Below, in pieces: positions 22,829 through 34,276 of a stretch of DNA of 64,000 nucleotides (positions are counted from its first letter, which is position 1; every line of letters starts with the position of its first letter). Both the position numbers and the translations under genes were made by a program. The notes under the pieces were generated by a model, which worked only from the letters and a program-made list of their open reading frames with translations, ran no database searches and was not told the DNA's origin. Source of the stretch: Hevea brasiliensis (Eukaryota > Streptophyta > Magnoliopsida > Malpighiales > Euphorbiaceae); NCBI RefSeq assembly GCF_030052815.1, contig NC_079505.1, positions 11,653,650-11,717,649 of the forward strand, in the 5' to 3' direction.

Positions 22829-25312
22829 ATGCCATTGACAAGGCAGATGAAGCACAATCTTCCTTTTCACATTTTTCACAGAAGTTCTGTACATATGGCT
22901 GCTCCTTTCATCTTGATTGTTTTCTGTCTGATTACATCCCCTCCGTCTGCATCTTCATCATCATCAACTCATCATAATGATTATATCACTTTAAATGAAG
23001 GATCATCTCTCTCCGTAGAGAGGCCAGATCATGTTTTGATTCCACCTAATGCCATTTTCACAGCTGGTTTTTACCCAGTTGGGGAAAATGCTTATTCCTT
23101 TGCTATATGGTTCACTGAACCCTCTTGTTCTAACTGTCGCACGGTAGTCTGGATGGCTAACCGAGATGCACCCATTAATGGTAGAAACTCAAAGCTATCT
23201 CTGCTTAAAACTGGAAATCTCATATTGACTGATGCTGGTAAATCAGTTGTTTGGGCCTCCAACACTTTCTCACTCTCTTCATCTTCATTGCAGCTTTATG
23301 ATACTGGCAATCTCGTTCTAATCACTACTACAAACCGCGTCATTCTATGGCAAAGCTTTGATGCACCTACAGATACCCTTCTTCCTCTGCAACCACTCAA
23401 CAGAGACTCACTTCTTGTTTCTTCAAGAAGCTTGACAAACTTTTCTTCTGGTTTCTACAAGCTAGCTTTCGATGACGATAATGTTCTTCGTCTTGTTTAT
23501 GATGGTCCTGAAGTTTCAAGTGCTTTCTGGCCAGCCCATTGGCTTCTGAGCCGGGAAGCTGGGAGATCATCGTACAACAGCAGCAGAATCGCTTTACTTG
23601 ACGCATTTGGCAATTTTACTTCATCAGATAATTTCACTTTCTTCTCTGCGGATTATGGAGTTCAACTTCAGCGAAGATTGACCCTTGATTTTGATGGTAA
23701 TCTTCGACTGTACAGCAGAGAGAATGAGAACGGAAGCTGGGTAATTTCATGGCAAGCCTTTGCTCAACCATGCAAGATTCATGCAGCTTGCGGACCTAAT
23801 AGTGTTTGTAAATATGTTCCTAGCTTTGGTAGGAAATGTTCTTGCCTCCCAGGATATAAAATTAAAAATCCTGCTGATTGGTCTTTAGGATGCGAACCAG
23901 AAATTTTGGTTTCTAGTGTTGAAACCGAGGTTATATTCATTCGATTACCTCACGTTGAAATGTATGGTTATGATTTTGGTTACTTTGAGAATTATACTCT
24001 GGAGATGTGCAAGGAAGTATGCCTACGAAGATATGATTGCAAAGGTTTCGCATTAAAATACGTCTTCCAGAACCACCCCGACAACGTTCCTTATTGTTTC
24101 CCAAAGTTACAATTGCTAAATGGATATACTACGCCAAATTTCAGAGGAGATTTTTACTTGAAAGTGCCAAAAACAAGTCCTTACAAAGACTGGTCAGCTA
24201 AAGAACTCACTCTAGATTGTCCTGCTGAAGCTACTAAGCAGCTTGAGAGAAGGTATGTTAAAACTGATGGAAACAGGTCAGAAAAATTCTTGCTTGGTTT
24301 TGTTACTGCAGTTGGGATAGTTGAGATTCTTGCCATGGTTTTGGTGTGGCTGTACTTCATTGGAAGCCGGCAAAAGATAGATGCAACTTCTGAAGACTAC
24401 TTTCTTGTTGCTACTGGTTTCAGAAGATTTACCTACTCAGAGCTTAAGGAAGCAACAAGAAATTTCAGTGAAGAAATTGGCAGAGGAGCTACCGGAATTG
24501 TCTATAAAGGGATATTAGATGATCAGCGAGTTGCAGCAATCAAACGACTACACGATGCTAGCGAAGGAAAAGCTGAATTTCTAGCAGAAGTAAGCACTGT
24601 TGGGAAGCTTAATCACATGAACTTGATAGAGATGTGGGGATACTGTGCAGACGAAAAGCATAGGCTTTTGGTCTACGAGAATATGGAGAAGGGATCCTTA
24701 GCTAAAAACCTCTCTTCCATGGAACTTGATTGGAAAAAGAGGTTTAAAATTGCATTGGGCACTGCTAAAGGCCTAGCTTATTTGCATGAAGAATGCTTGG
24801 AATGGGTTCTACATTGTGATGTAAAGCCACAGAATATACTTTTGGATGCTAACTATGAGCCTAAGCTATCAGATTTTGGTCTATCTAGGCTACTAAGCAG
24901 AGGTCATGAGCTTCACAAATCAAGCTTCTCAATGATAAGAGGAACAAGAGGTTACATGGCTCCAGAGTGGATATTTAATCTGCCCATCACTTCCAAAGTG
25001 GACGTCTACAGCTATGGGGTGGTGGTGTTAGAGATGGTGACCGGAAGGAGCCCGTCGATGGCTGATAATGGGGGAGAGGAGGAGCACAAGAGGTTGGTCG
25101 AATGGGTGAAAGAGAAGAAACATGGAGCTTCTGCAAAGAGTAGTTACTGGGTTGAAGAGATCACAAATCCTGCCATTGGAACGGACTATGATAGGAAGAA
25201 ATTGGAAGGTCTAATTGGAGTGGCATTGAAGTGCGTGGCGGAAAGCAAAGACGCTAGACCCACCATGAATCAAGTAGTTGAGATGCTTCTAGAGATTGAA
25301 AATCATCATTAG
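22829..25312 (+). CDS. RLK1: G-type lectin S-receptor-like serine/threonine kinase (ZmPK1-like), intact
   Basis: This single uninterrupted frame encodes 827 aa, the usual length for this intronless family. The order is: hydrophobic signal peptide (about 23-42; Met23 is an alternative start that would put the signal peptide at the N-terminus); bulb-type lectin domain (about 66-190, with VVWMANRD at 106-113 and WQSFDAPTDTLLP at 174-186); S-locus/EGF-like cysteine cluster (about 310-360); PAN/apple domain (about 370-450, MCKEVC around 394); transmembrane helix (487-511); cytoplasmic kinase. Kinase motifs present are GRGATG loop (551-556), ATP-binding Lys572, HCDVKPQN (662-669), DFG (682-684) and APE (711-713). 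The Cys before the catalytic Asp makes it a non-RD kinase, common in this subfamily and associated with immune or stress receptors. It acts at the plasma membrane, binding an unknown, possibly carbohydrate, ligand and phosphorylating Ser/Thr. The ligand and role cannot be read from sequence. Confidence 0.95.
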   Translation: MPLTRQMKHNLPFHIFHRSSVHMAAPFILIVFCLITSPPSASSSSSTHHNDYITLNEGSSLSVERPDHVLIPPNAIFTAGFYPVGENAYSFAIWFTEPSCSNCRTVVWMANRDAPINGRNSKLSLLKTGNLILTDAGKSVVWASNTFSLSSSSLQLYDTGNLVLITTTNRVILWQSFDAPTDTLLPLQPLNRDSLLVSSRSLTNFSSGFYKLAFDDDNVLRLVYDGPEVSSAFWPAHWLLSREAGRSSYNSSRIALLDAFGNFTSSDNFTFFSADYGVQLQRRLTLDFDGNLRLYSRENENGSWVISWQAFAQPCKIHAACGPNSVCKYVPSFGRKCSCLPGYKIKNPADWSLGCEPEILVSSVETEVIFIRLPHVEMYGYDFGYFENYTLEMCKEVCLRRYDCKGFALKYVFQNHPDNVPYCFPKLQLLNGYTTPNFRGDFYLKVPKTSPYKDWSAKELTLDCPAEATKQLERRYVKTDGNRSEKFLLGFVTAVGIVEILAMVLVWLYFIGSRQKIDATSEDYFLVATGFRRFTYSELKEATRNFSEEIGRGATGIVYKGILDDQRVAAIKRLHDASEGKAEFLAEVSTVGKLNHMNLIEMWGYCADEKHRLLVYENMEKGSLAKNLSSMELDWKKRFKIALGTAKGLAYLHEECLEWVLHCDVKPQNILLDANYEPKLSDFGLSRLLSRGHELHKSSFSMIRGTRGYMAPEWIFNLPITSKVDVYSYGVVVLEMVTGRSPSMADNGGEEEHKRLVEWVKEKKHGASAKSSYWVEEITNPAIGTDYDRKKLEGLIGVALKCVAESKDARPTMNQVVEMLLEIENHH

Positions 25313-28300
25313 GCAAACTGAGAATTTTCTTCTACATTGTATCTACTTTGAATTCAAGATATATGATAGAAATTGATATTCAAAATCGGTAATATCGGCG
25401 AGACATTGATCCATAAGTATGTTTTTCCCTAGCTAATCAACTAATATTATACATATATGTATGTATATATATAACTTCAAACACTTTTTCTTGCGTTTCT
25501 TTGTAAAGGCATAATGGAAGACTTTGCTGTTCATGAAAAATGATACCATTTTGATTATGAATGGCTAAATAATAATAATAAAAAATTTTGTTTTAATTAA
25601 AATCTTTTAATTTCATATATAATTTTAATCTTAAAATTTTTATATATTTTTAATTTTAGTAATAAATTTAATTAAAACAATTAAATTCATCGATTAATAA
25701 AAATAATTCTAATCCTTTTGATTTTATTAATTTGTTCAATGATTTTTAATTCAGAAAATTTCGTATTGATAGAGAAGTATTTAATAATTAAGCAATATAA
25801 ATGAAAAAGCTAAAAAATTAAATATAAAATGAGTGTAAATAATATAATCAAAGAATCTAATTACAATATTCAAAATAATATGTGTTCATAAAATAAGTGT
25901 GTGTATAAGACGGAGAGAAATTAATTAAAATAAAATTTTGATTTGGTAAAATGATATTTTTTATCCTTTGAAAATGATTGCTAAAACTAGTAAAAAATTA
26001 AAAGGATTGACCAATATTGACAATGTAGATAAATATTTGAATTATTTTTATCAATTGAATCATCCCATTAAACTAACCACTAAAATTGAAATTAATATGA
26101 AAATTTGAGTATTAAATTGATAAAATTAAAAGGCTTAATTAAAATTGAAAAAGTTTACAAAAGGTTATAACTTTTCTAGTTATTTGGCCATTATGAATCT
26201 AAGGTAATAGCTCGTTGGTTGAGCACTAGCCTCTTATGTAAGAGATTTTGAGTCTAATCTTTCACAAATCTATATTTATTCTAAATATTTTCAAAGCATA
26301 AAAAGATAATGAGCAAAATCATATAAAATATATTATGAATTTACTATAGAAATAAGCATGATATTGAGAGATATTTTGTCGTCACTATAAATTCTACAGG
26401 TTGAATTTATTATATGATTCCAATACAAAATTTCACCTTTAACATCCTGTCGAGTTGGTCAAAGTTAATGCTTCAGACATTGCAACTATGCTACAGTTGA
26501 TCTCAAAAATTAAAGTTTTAATCAAAAAAATTTGTAATAATTAAAAAATTAAATATATTAATTATAAATATTTTTGAAATGATTAATTTTTAAAATTTAT
26601 TTTCATTAACATTAAAATAATAATTTTTTTAAATGATTTTGAATTTCCAATTGCAATAATGTATGAAACTATAATATTTTCTTTTTATTTTGTGGAGGCC
26701 TAATTAATGGATTGAGTAAAAACGGATAGGTAGATGAAGAGACTCGAACTTAAGACCTCACCATCATCATTACCCCTACCTTAAAGATGAAGAAAAATCA
26801 ATCAGACTGCTCTGATTGGGGTGAAACTATAATAATTAATTTTTAATTGTGTAATGAATATTGAGATGTGTCACCAAATCTATATGATTTTAAATGTATA
26901 TTTCAGTTGGCAATCTCATTTGTCAGTATTTTATAGACCCAGGTTGTATAATAATTTGAGTTGAGCTTCCTAACTTGATCAACTACTTGGCAAATATTGC
27001 ACCACTCATCATGTCTTGAACTGCTTGCTTTAATAGAGTCAAGTCTTGTGTGGCCTGCCTAGAAACAATTTTTCTTGCCTTTTTTATACGGCAAAATAAA
27101 GGAATTAGTTTGCTTTGTCTGAGTCAAGTCTTAAGTGGAAGTGTGAATCTAATACATACTGTCTAGCTACACTTTTTCTTGCCTTCTTTAAAAGGCAGAA
27201 TAAATGACTTCTTGTTCATTGAAAATGATACCATTTTGGTTATGAATCTAAGATAATAGGATTGAACCATTGAGCTAATAGCTCGGTGGTTAAGCACTTG
27301 CTTGTTAGCTTGAAATCGGTTGGTTCAATTCGAAATCAAGCAAAAATAATCAATTAATTGAACTGAAAAAATATAAAAACAGAAACATGCTGAGGTAATG
27401 AAAGGAATCGAACTGAACTAATTCTATTATTTCAGCTTAGTTTTTCGATTTTGACATTCTCTTTTCACTTTTCTACATTTGCCTCACTTTCTTGGATATT
27501 CTCTCAAACCAACTAATTACATACCAAAATAGAAAACCTTTCTTTCAACACATATTCTTTCTCACGAACAGAAAAAATTATAGTATATATTAAGAGCACT
27601 AAAAAATAGAATTATTTTAACTACGCATTTTCAAATTCGATTAATTAAAACTAATTCAAATTCTAATATTTTACGAGTAGGGTCTGATTAGCACAAGGTT
27701 AGGTTGAATTATTTACAACTCTGATAATCAGTGCAAAGCATTGGAATCAGCATTTTATAATTATGCATATGCCCTCAACATTTTAAAATCACAAAATTAT
27801 CTCTATATTTTATAAATTATTTTTAATATTTAAGGATAAATTATAATTTTATTATTTCAAAAAATAACTTTCCTTTCAATATTTCTTTTCTATATCCAAA
27901 TATATATATATATATATATATATATTCCTTTTAATCGTTGTATTCTTTTATTTTTCTCCAATTATTTTCTTTCCTTTCATCCAAACATAGTGATTATTTC
28001 TTTTTATTCCAAATATGATTATTTTGTGATTACTTTATTAATATGTAGTTTTTGAATAGTTTATCATATTAAAATATATTTTAATTAATAAAAATAAATT
28101 TTTACTATAAAGTTTCACTAAAAATAAATATAAAATATATTTTATATTATAAATATATTTTATATAATAAAAAAATATTTAAATATATAATTTAAATCAA
28201 TAGGCAATTTTGTTAATCAAATAAAATTTTAAGGACTATTTTATTAATTAAATAAAACTTTAGAGATTATGTTATAATTTATCGTTAACTTTCTCAAATC

Positions 28301-29809
28301 TAATTTAGTCATTTAATTACAATTATGACAATTAATTATGATTCAGCTATAATACATACAAAATAAAATTTTGACCATAATCATGAATACTCTAAAAATT
28401 TTAGATTTTTTTTATCCAATATGCCTTTCTAAAATAATATATATATATATATGGGGAAAATTTCAGCATAACAGTAGAATACCATTCTATTTCCTTTAGT
28501 TGAGCTTCCTACCTTCATCAACCACTTTTTTTTTAAAATTTTTTTTCTTTTTATTAGCTAAAAATATTATTATAATGATAAAAAGAAACCGAAGGTGCAA
28601 TGACCACCAACTTTTCATCAATTGTTGCACCACTCGTCATATATTAAAATTAGCATAATGCCGATGTATAAATAATTTATAATTTTTATTTTTTTATTTA
28701 ATTTTTAATCACATTCTAAATAAGATAAATTATTATTATTATTATTATTATTATTAAATTAATTTTTAATTAAAATTTCTCTCTTATTTAATTTACTTTG
28801 AATTAATTTTTATCTGTTATAATAATAAAATTTTAGTTAATTTATGGTGTCAATAATTAAAATACCTATTTAATTCTTTTTATACATATATTAATAATAG
28901 TTTCTATAATTACTTCATTAAAATATAATAAAATTACTTTATTCAAACAATAATCTAAATTTCATGAAATTTTTATATATTATCTTATAATTTATAAAAA
29001 TTAATTTTTTTAGATTACAGAAAATATATTAGATTAGTGAAAAAATAATGTTATTTAAAAAAATATATAAATATAAATTTTTAATATTAATATGATAAAA
29101 AATATATTAAATTACTAACAATGAATTGAATTATTTAATTTTAATAATAATAAAAATATATAACATTATTATTAATTAAAAATAACATTTTATTATATTA
29201 TTTTTTAAAAATATTATATGTTTATATTTTTATAAAGTAAATTTTTTTTATTAATTTGATATATTTTTCATAAAATAATTCTTTCAAAAAATATTATCGT
29301 TTTACATAAATTTATGATATAAGATAAATATAGTTCATAAAAATTAAAATTTTAAAATATCATATTTTTTATTAAAATAATAAATGTTAAAATACATATT
29401 ATTTTTCAAAAGATAGATTCTGTAATTTTAATATTGTAACTTTATTTTTTTAATCATCTTTACTTAAATTCAATTTTTATAACAGTAAATTATTTTATTT
29501 ATTTAGCCGTTTCAATTCAATAATTATAAGTTAGTTATAATGATGATAATAATAATAATAAGTATTAATTAATTTTAAAAAAATAAAATAAAAAATATTA
29601 AATTATTAACATAAAAATTAATACATACTAATTAAAAATAAGTCAAATTTTTATATTTTATTTTTATAACTTTTTATTTAGACTACACTTTTTGTCTTTC
29701 AAAATTTTTAACAAAGATTTCACAATAGAAAATATAACAATATAATAATAATATTTATTAAAAATATGAAATAATTTAATATTAATTAAATTATATGAAA
29801 GTTGATTAT
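25313..29809. repeat. Intergenic flank of RLK1, copy of 2051-6566
   Basis: Near-identical to 2051-6566 and 48807-53360. No gene is seen. It holds tRNA-like modules at 26206-26265 and 27277-27342, a reverse-strand B-box-like motif at 26739-26762 (GTTCGAGTC on the minus strand), and shorter (AT)n runs than the other copies at 27898-27926 and 28435-28452. A (TTA)n run at about 28726-28755 is longer than in A. Confidence 0.8.
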
Positions 29810-30892
29810 TGATACATACATTTTGCATAGTCATTTAGATTTAATTTCATAGCTATTTTATTTGATTATTAGTCACTTTTAGCTAATTTCATTAGTTATT
29901 TAGTTAGTTTTTCATAATTGTCAATTTTGGATTAATTTGTAATTTTTACTTTGTTTTGTAGGAAAAATGGTGCTTTTGAAGGACTAAAAAGAAATTTTAC
30001 TTTTGAGGAGTGATTTCTACAACCAAAGATGTCAAAAACAAGTTTCAAAGTTGAAGTATGCATTGGCCAAATTGCGCATAACTTGCCGCATAAGTTATGC
30101 AGTTCTGCATAAGGAGAAGAAACTGTCCCAAACACCTGCCGAAATTTGCATAAGTTGCCGCATAACTTATGCAGATTCGTGCCTCCCTTATGCAACCTCA
30201 CAGAATTGTGCATAACTTATGCAGTCTTGTACCTCGCTCATGCAGTTTCGCACAAGAGAGCCAGAAACCAGCCGAAAACTGCATAAGAGACTGCATAACT
30301 TATGCAGTTCACTTATACAGTCCCACAAAAACTTCATAATGAGCTGGCAGAAGATTCCCTCAGAAAATCACACCTAAAACACACCATTTTAGGGCTCATT
30401 GTCAGAAAAAAAAGTTATAAATAGACCCTTATCCCATTTTAGAAAGAGAGGAGGAAAAGAGAGGAAAAGGAAAATGAAGAGGGCAGCAGCTGAAGAGTAA
30501 AAAACGTCACTCCCTCCATTTCCAACCAGATTTGGAGTTTTCTTTCCTTTCTTGCATATTTCCTACCTTTCTAGTATTGGGTTTCTTATTTCTTAGCTTA
30601 GATTAATGTTTTATTTCCTTATTAACTCAGAATATCTTGTAAATATTATGGACAGTGAGTAGTTTTCATTTGATTCTGGAGTAAGGGATGTAATATTTGA
30701 GATATTTTATGGATTTTGATTGGGTAATCCATATTTTGTGGTCTTAATGAGTTTTATTCATTTCTTGTGTGCTCAATGACATGCTTAGTGTAGGATCCCA
30801 TTAAGTGTTGTTCTTAATCCATGGTTGAGGCACCGAAAGGAGAAAACCTTGTGATAGATAATCAAGAAATTGGACTTAATTAACTTAGATCT
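29810..30892 (+). mobile_element. LTR-like fragment, copy B
   Basis: Counterpart of 6567-7647, with the palindrome cluster at 30073-30320. The overlapping frames at 29932-30215 on both strands come from the palindromes and are not genes. Confidence 0.55.
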
Positions 30893-33523
30893 TGTAACGC
30901 CCTCAACGTAAGTAGTCCGTACATTTTACTGTTCCGAGGACTAATGTCTGTTCGGACAGTCAATATGTCTGGAACTATACTTAAACTATAGTGAGGAGAC
31001 ATAAATTAATGAAATAAATATTAAAAAAAATATAGGAAAAAAAAATTTTGGGAAAAATAAATTAAAGTTTAGAGAATTTATAAATTAGTATAAAATAATA
31101 AAAATAACCCGATGAGCACCATGAAAGGCATTTTGGTTATTTTACCACTAGAGGTGAATTTTGACTCAAATGTCAAATTAAAATTAGGAAATAAAATAAT
31201 TAACATAAATTAAATTTATGAATTTGAATTTGGAAAATGAGAAGAGAAAGAATAAGAAAAGAAAAGAAAAGAAAAGAAAAGGAAAGAAAAGAAAAGAAAG
31301 GAAATAGACTTATGGCATTTTAAAAAAAATAAAGTACAATAATTATAGAATATATATATATATATAAGACACAAGAGACAAAAATTCACCAACCACAAGT
31401 CTTCTTCATTTCCTCTTCTCTCTCTCCTTGCCGTCTCCATGTTCTCCCCCCTCCACCATTTTTGCTCAAGCTTTGAGCTTGAGTTTCTTTTCATTTATCC
31501 ACCAAAACCCATGGTCCCCTTCATTAAAAATTTAGCCCATATCATAAGGAAGCTCTAGGTACCCATAGGGAGAAGGAAAGTTGAAGTTTTGGGAAAATTT
31601 TCAAGTTGGGTCACAAGAGGTTAGTGCTTTTCTCCCTTCCTTCTTCTTTTAATACTTGAAAGTGACTTGAGATAAGTGGAAATTTCAAGAAATTAACAAG
31701 AAATTCATGAACCCATGATGTCCCCAAATTTTCGCAGCCATGAAATGTGTTGAGCTTTATTGTGTTTAAATAATGTAAATGAGTTTAGAGATGATGATTG
31801 ATATGATTATATGTATGAGAAGTGAAAAGGGATTGAATTGATTGAGTTTGAAACTTGGAAATTAGGGTTTGTGTACATGACTTGGAGATTTTGTGTAAAT
31901 GCTTGAAATTTGACCTAATTGGGATGAGATTGTTGCTTATAGAAGTGTATTGCATGCAAATTGAAGTAAGAAAGTTGGAGGAGATTAAGTTTTGGAAGTG
32001 TCAATTTTCTGCGGGTTGTGTTTGTTGAGGGCAGTGTATATTTTAGGCCATAAATAAAATTGTGTGACCCCAATTGGTATGAGGCCAATTGGAGGTGAAA
32101 CTAGACCCAAAATAGCCCATTTTCCATGAAGAAACCATGCCCAAATTCTGTCCAAAACTTGACCTAAATACTGCTCAAATTCGGATTTCCCTGCACCCAA
32201 CATAGAAAATGACCAAATGAATAGTACGTGTTCATTTGGTCATAACTCTCTCTATACTGGTCCAAATGACCTAAAATTTTACCCATGGAAAGTTTAGATA
32301 TAGGGCTACACTTTTCATGAAGACCACTTAACAAATTCAAATTGTTAGCACAAGTTGGGTCACTGAAACTGCCAACCCAGAAAATGACCAAATGAATAGT
32401 ACGTGTTTATTTGGTCATAACTCTCTCTATACTGGTTCAAATGACCCAAAATTTCACCCATGGAAAGTTTAGACATAGGGCTATACTTTTCATGAATACC
32501 ACTTAACCTAGTTTTGCCTTTAACCAATTCAAATTGGCAGCACAAGTTGGGTCACTAAAACTGCCAACCCAAAAATTGTCCAAAAATACTGTCCCTTTGA
32601 TATGCTTGACCAGTTTTGGCAAAAATGTCATAACTTGGTCTCCAAAGCTGCAAATTGAGTGAAACTAGTGCTAAAAGTTTTATGAGACATAGCACAACAA
32701 TTTTTATGTTTTGACCAAGCTCTAAAAACCATTGCATCCTAGGGAAAATATTAGCCAAAATTAGGAAGTGAAATCTGGAAAATGTTAAGTTGAACCCAGA
32801 ATGCCATTTGATACCCGTGTGTTCATTTGGCCATAACTCCCACTAGGAAATTCCATTTGAGATGTGCAAATATGACCTGGAAACATGATACTTAGGGCTA
32901 CAATATTGATTTAGACACCTTTGCCAAATTCTAAGTGTAAAGACCCTAAAAAAAGGGTCAAACATACTGCCCTGAAGTTGGTTATTGGCCTTATAGGACT
33001 GAGAGTCCATGTTAATACACTGACTATAACTCACCATACCAAGCTTGAAAAATTATGAAATTGTACCTGGGAGTCCCTAAGACATAGAGGAACATATCTT
33101 GTGAAGGAACCTAAGTCTAAAAATAACAATAAAATGATCAAATGACTGGTTAAAGTTTATTGACCAGAAATTATAAATTCTAGACAGCTTAGAGGCAAAC
33201 GGACCAGTTATGGTATTTTGACCATAACTTGAGTTCTATAACCCCAAATTCAGTTATTCAAAAATTGAAATTCAAGTTTAAACATAGAGGAGAAATTATT
33301 ATGAAGGAAGTGTGACTAAATAAACATCCTAACCTAGTCAAATTCCTAGATAAATATGACACATCAACATGAACCTAAAGAAAGGTTCATGGAAAAAATG
33401 CTATATATGAAAATTAAAATACTCATAAGGATAATTAAATATTAAAAATGATATGAATATGTAAATTGAGACTAATGTCCTATTAATATGAAATTAATAG
33501 TACCAATGAACAGTACTAAAAAA
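30893..33523 (+). mobile_element. Second LTR-like element, copy B
   Basis: Counterpart of 7648-10278, with the same TGTAACGCC start. The tandem unit starts at 32211 and 32386; the first unit has lost 17 bp relative to A. No gag or pol is seen. Confidence 0.55.
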
Positions 33524-34276
33524 TCATGAACAGAAAAAATTATAGTTTATATAAAGAACACTAAAAAATAGTATTATCTCAACTACAAATTTTCAATTTT
33601 ACTTTATTTATAAAAAAATGAGACTCATATATTTATAAAGAGAAAATATGTACTTGTGAAAATTATGTGCAATTTAGAGCAATGTCCAGGTCGAGTGCTA
33701 TCCTTGAAACAATTAAAATGATTTGAATTCTAATATTTTACTGTTTCGATTAATTAAAACTAATTCAAAATCTAATATTTTATGAGTAGGGTCTGATTAG
33801 CACAAGGGTCAGATTTGAATTATTTACAATTCTGACAATCAGTGCACAACGTGGTTGGAACGCGAAGTCTTCCTAGCTTGGTCAAGTACTTGGCAAATGT
33901 TTCAACACTCATCATGTCTTGAACTACTTGCTTTAATAGAGTCGAGTCTCGTGTGCCCCACCCTGCAACATTAACGAATTTGTTTAATAATTATTTTAGA
34001 ATTTTATAATTAAAATATATTAAATTTAATTTCAAATGAATTTTTATTATTCATTATAATTAATTCATTTAATGAATTGCTTTTAACAATATTAAATAAA
34101 TTTTTAAGCATTTGATATGTGTTGAACATATTTTCATACACGTCAAAATTTTTTAAAATTATTTAATTTTGAGAACATGGTTGGAACACGATGTCTTTTT
34201 TTTTTGTTTATTTTTATTTTTATTTTTTTATCCTATTAATTATTTTACATATATATATATACTTTAAACACTTTTT
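33524..34276. repeat. Copy of 10279-11033
   Basis: Collinear with copy A up to ACTTTAAACACTTTTT, after which B continues into a block missing from A. No gene is seen. Confidence 0.75.

Larger units (their letters stand above)
2009..25312 (+). repeat. Tandem duplicon copy A (RLK0 3' end to RLK1 3' end)
   Basis: Copy A spans about 23.3 kb. Copy B follows at an offset of about 23,262 bp and copy C at about 46,756 bp, with near-identity by eye across aligned parts, including intergenic AT-rich DNA. Relative to the others it lacks a 4.07 kb block (junction about 11033), a 402 bp block (about 13345) and a block of about 975 bp (about 15064). It alone of A and B retains 12040-16377. Confidence 0.9.

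Noticed and set aside
23397..23606. 69-aa antisense frame in RLK1, repeated at 46892-47101
   Set aside because: Shadow of the lectin-coding strand; its conservation follows from the kinase gene duplication.
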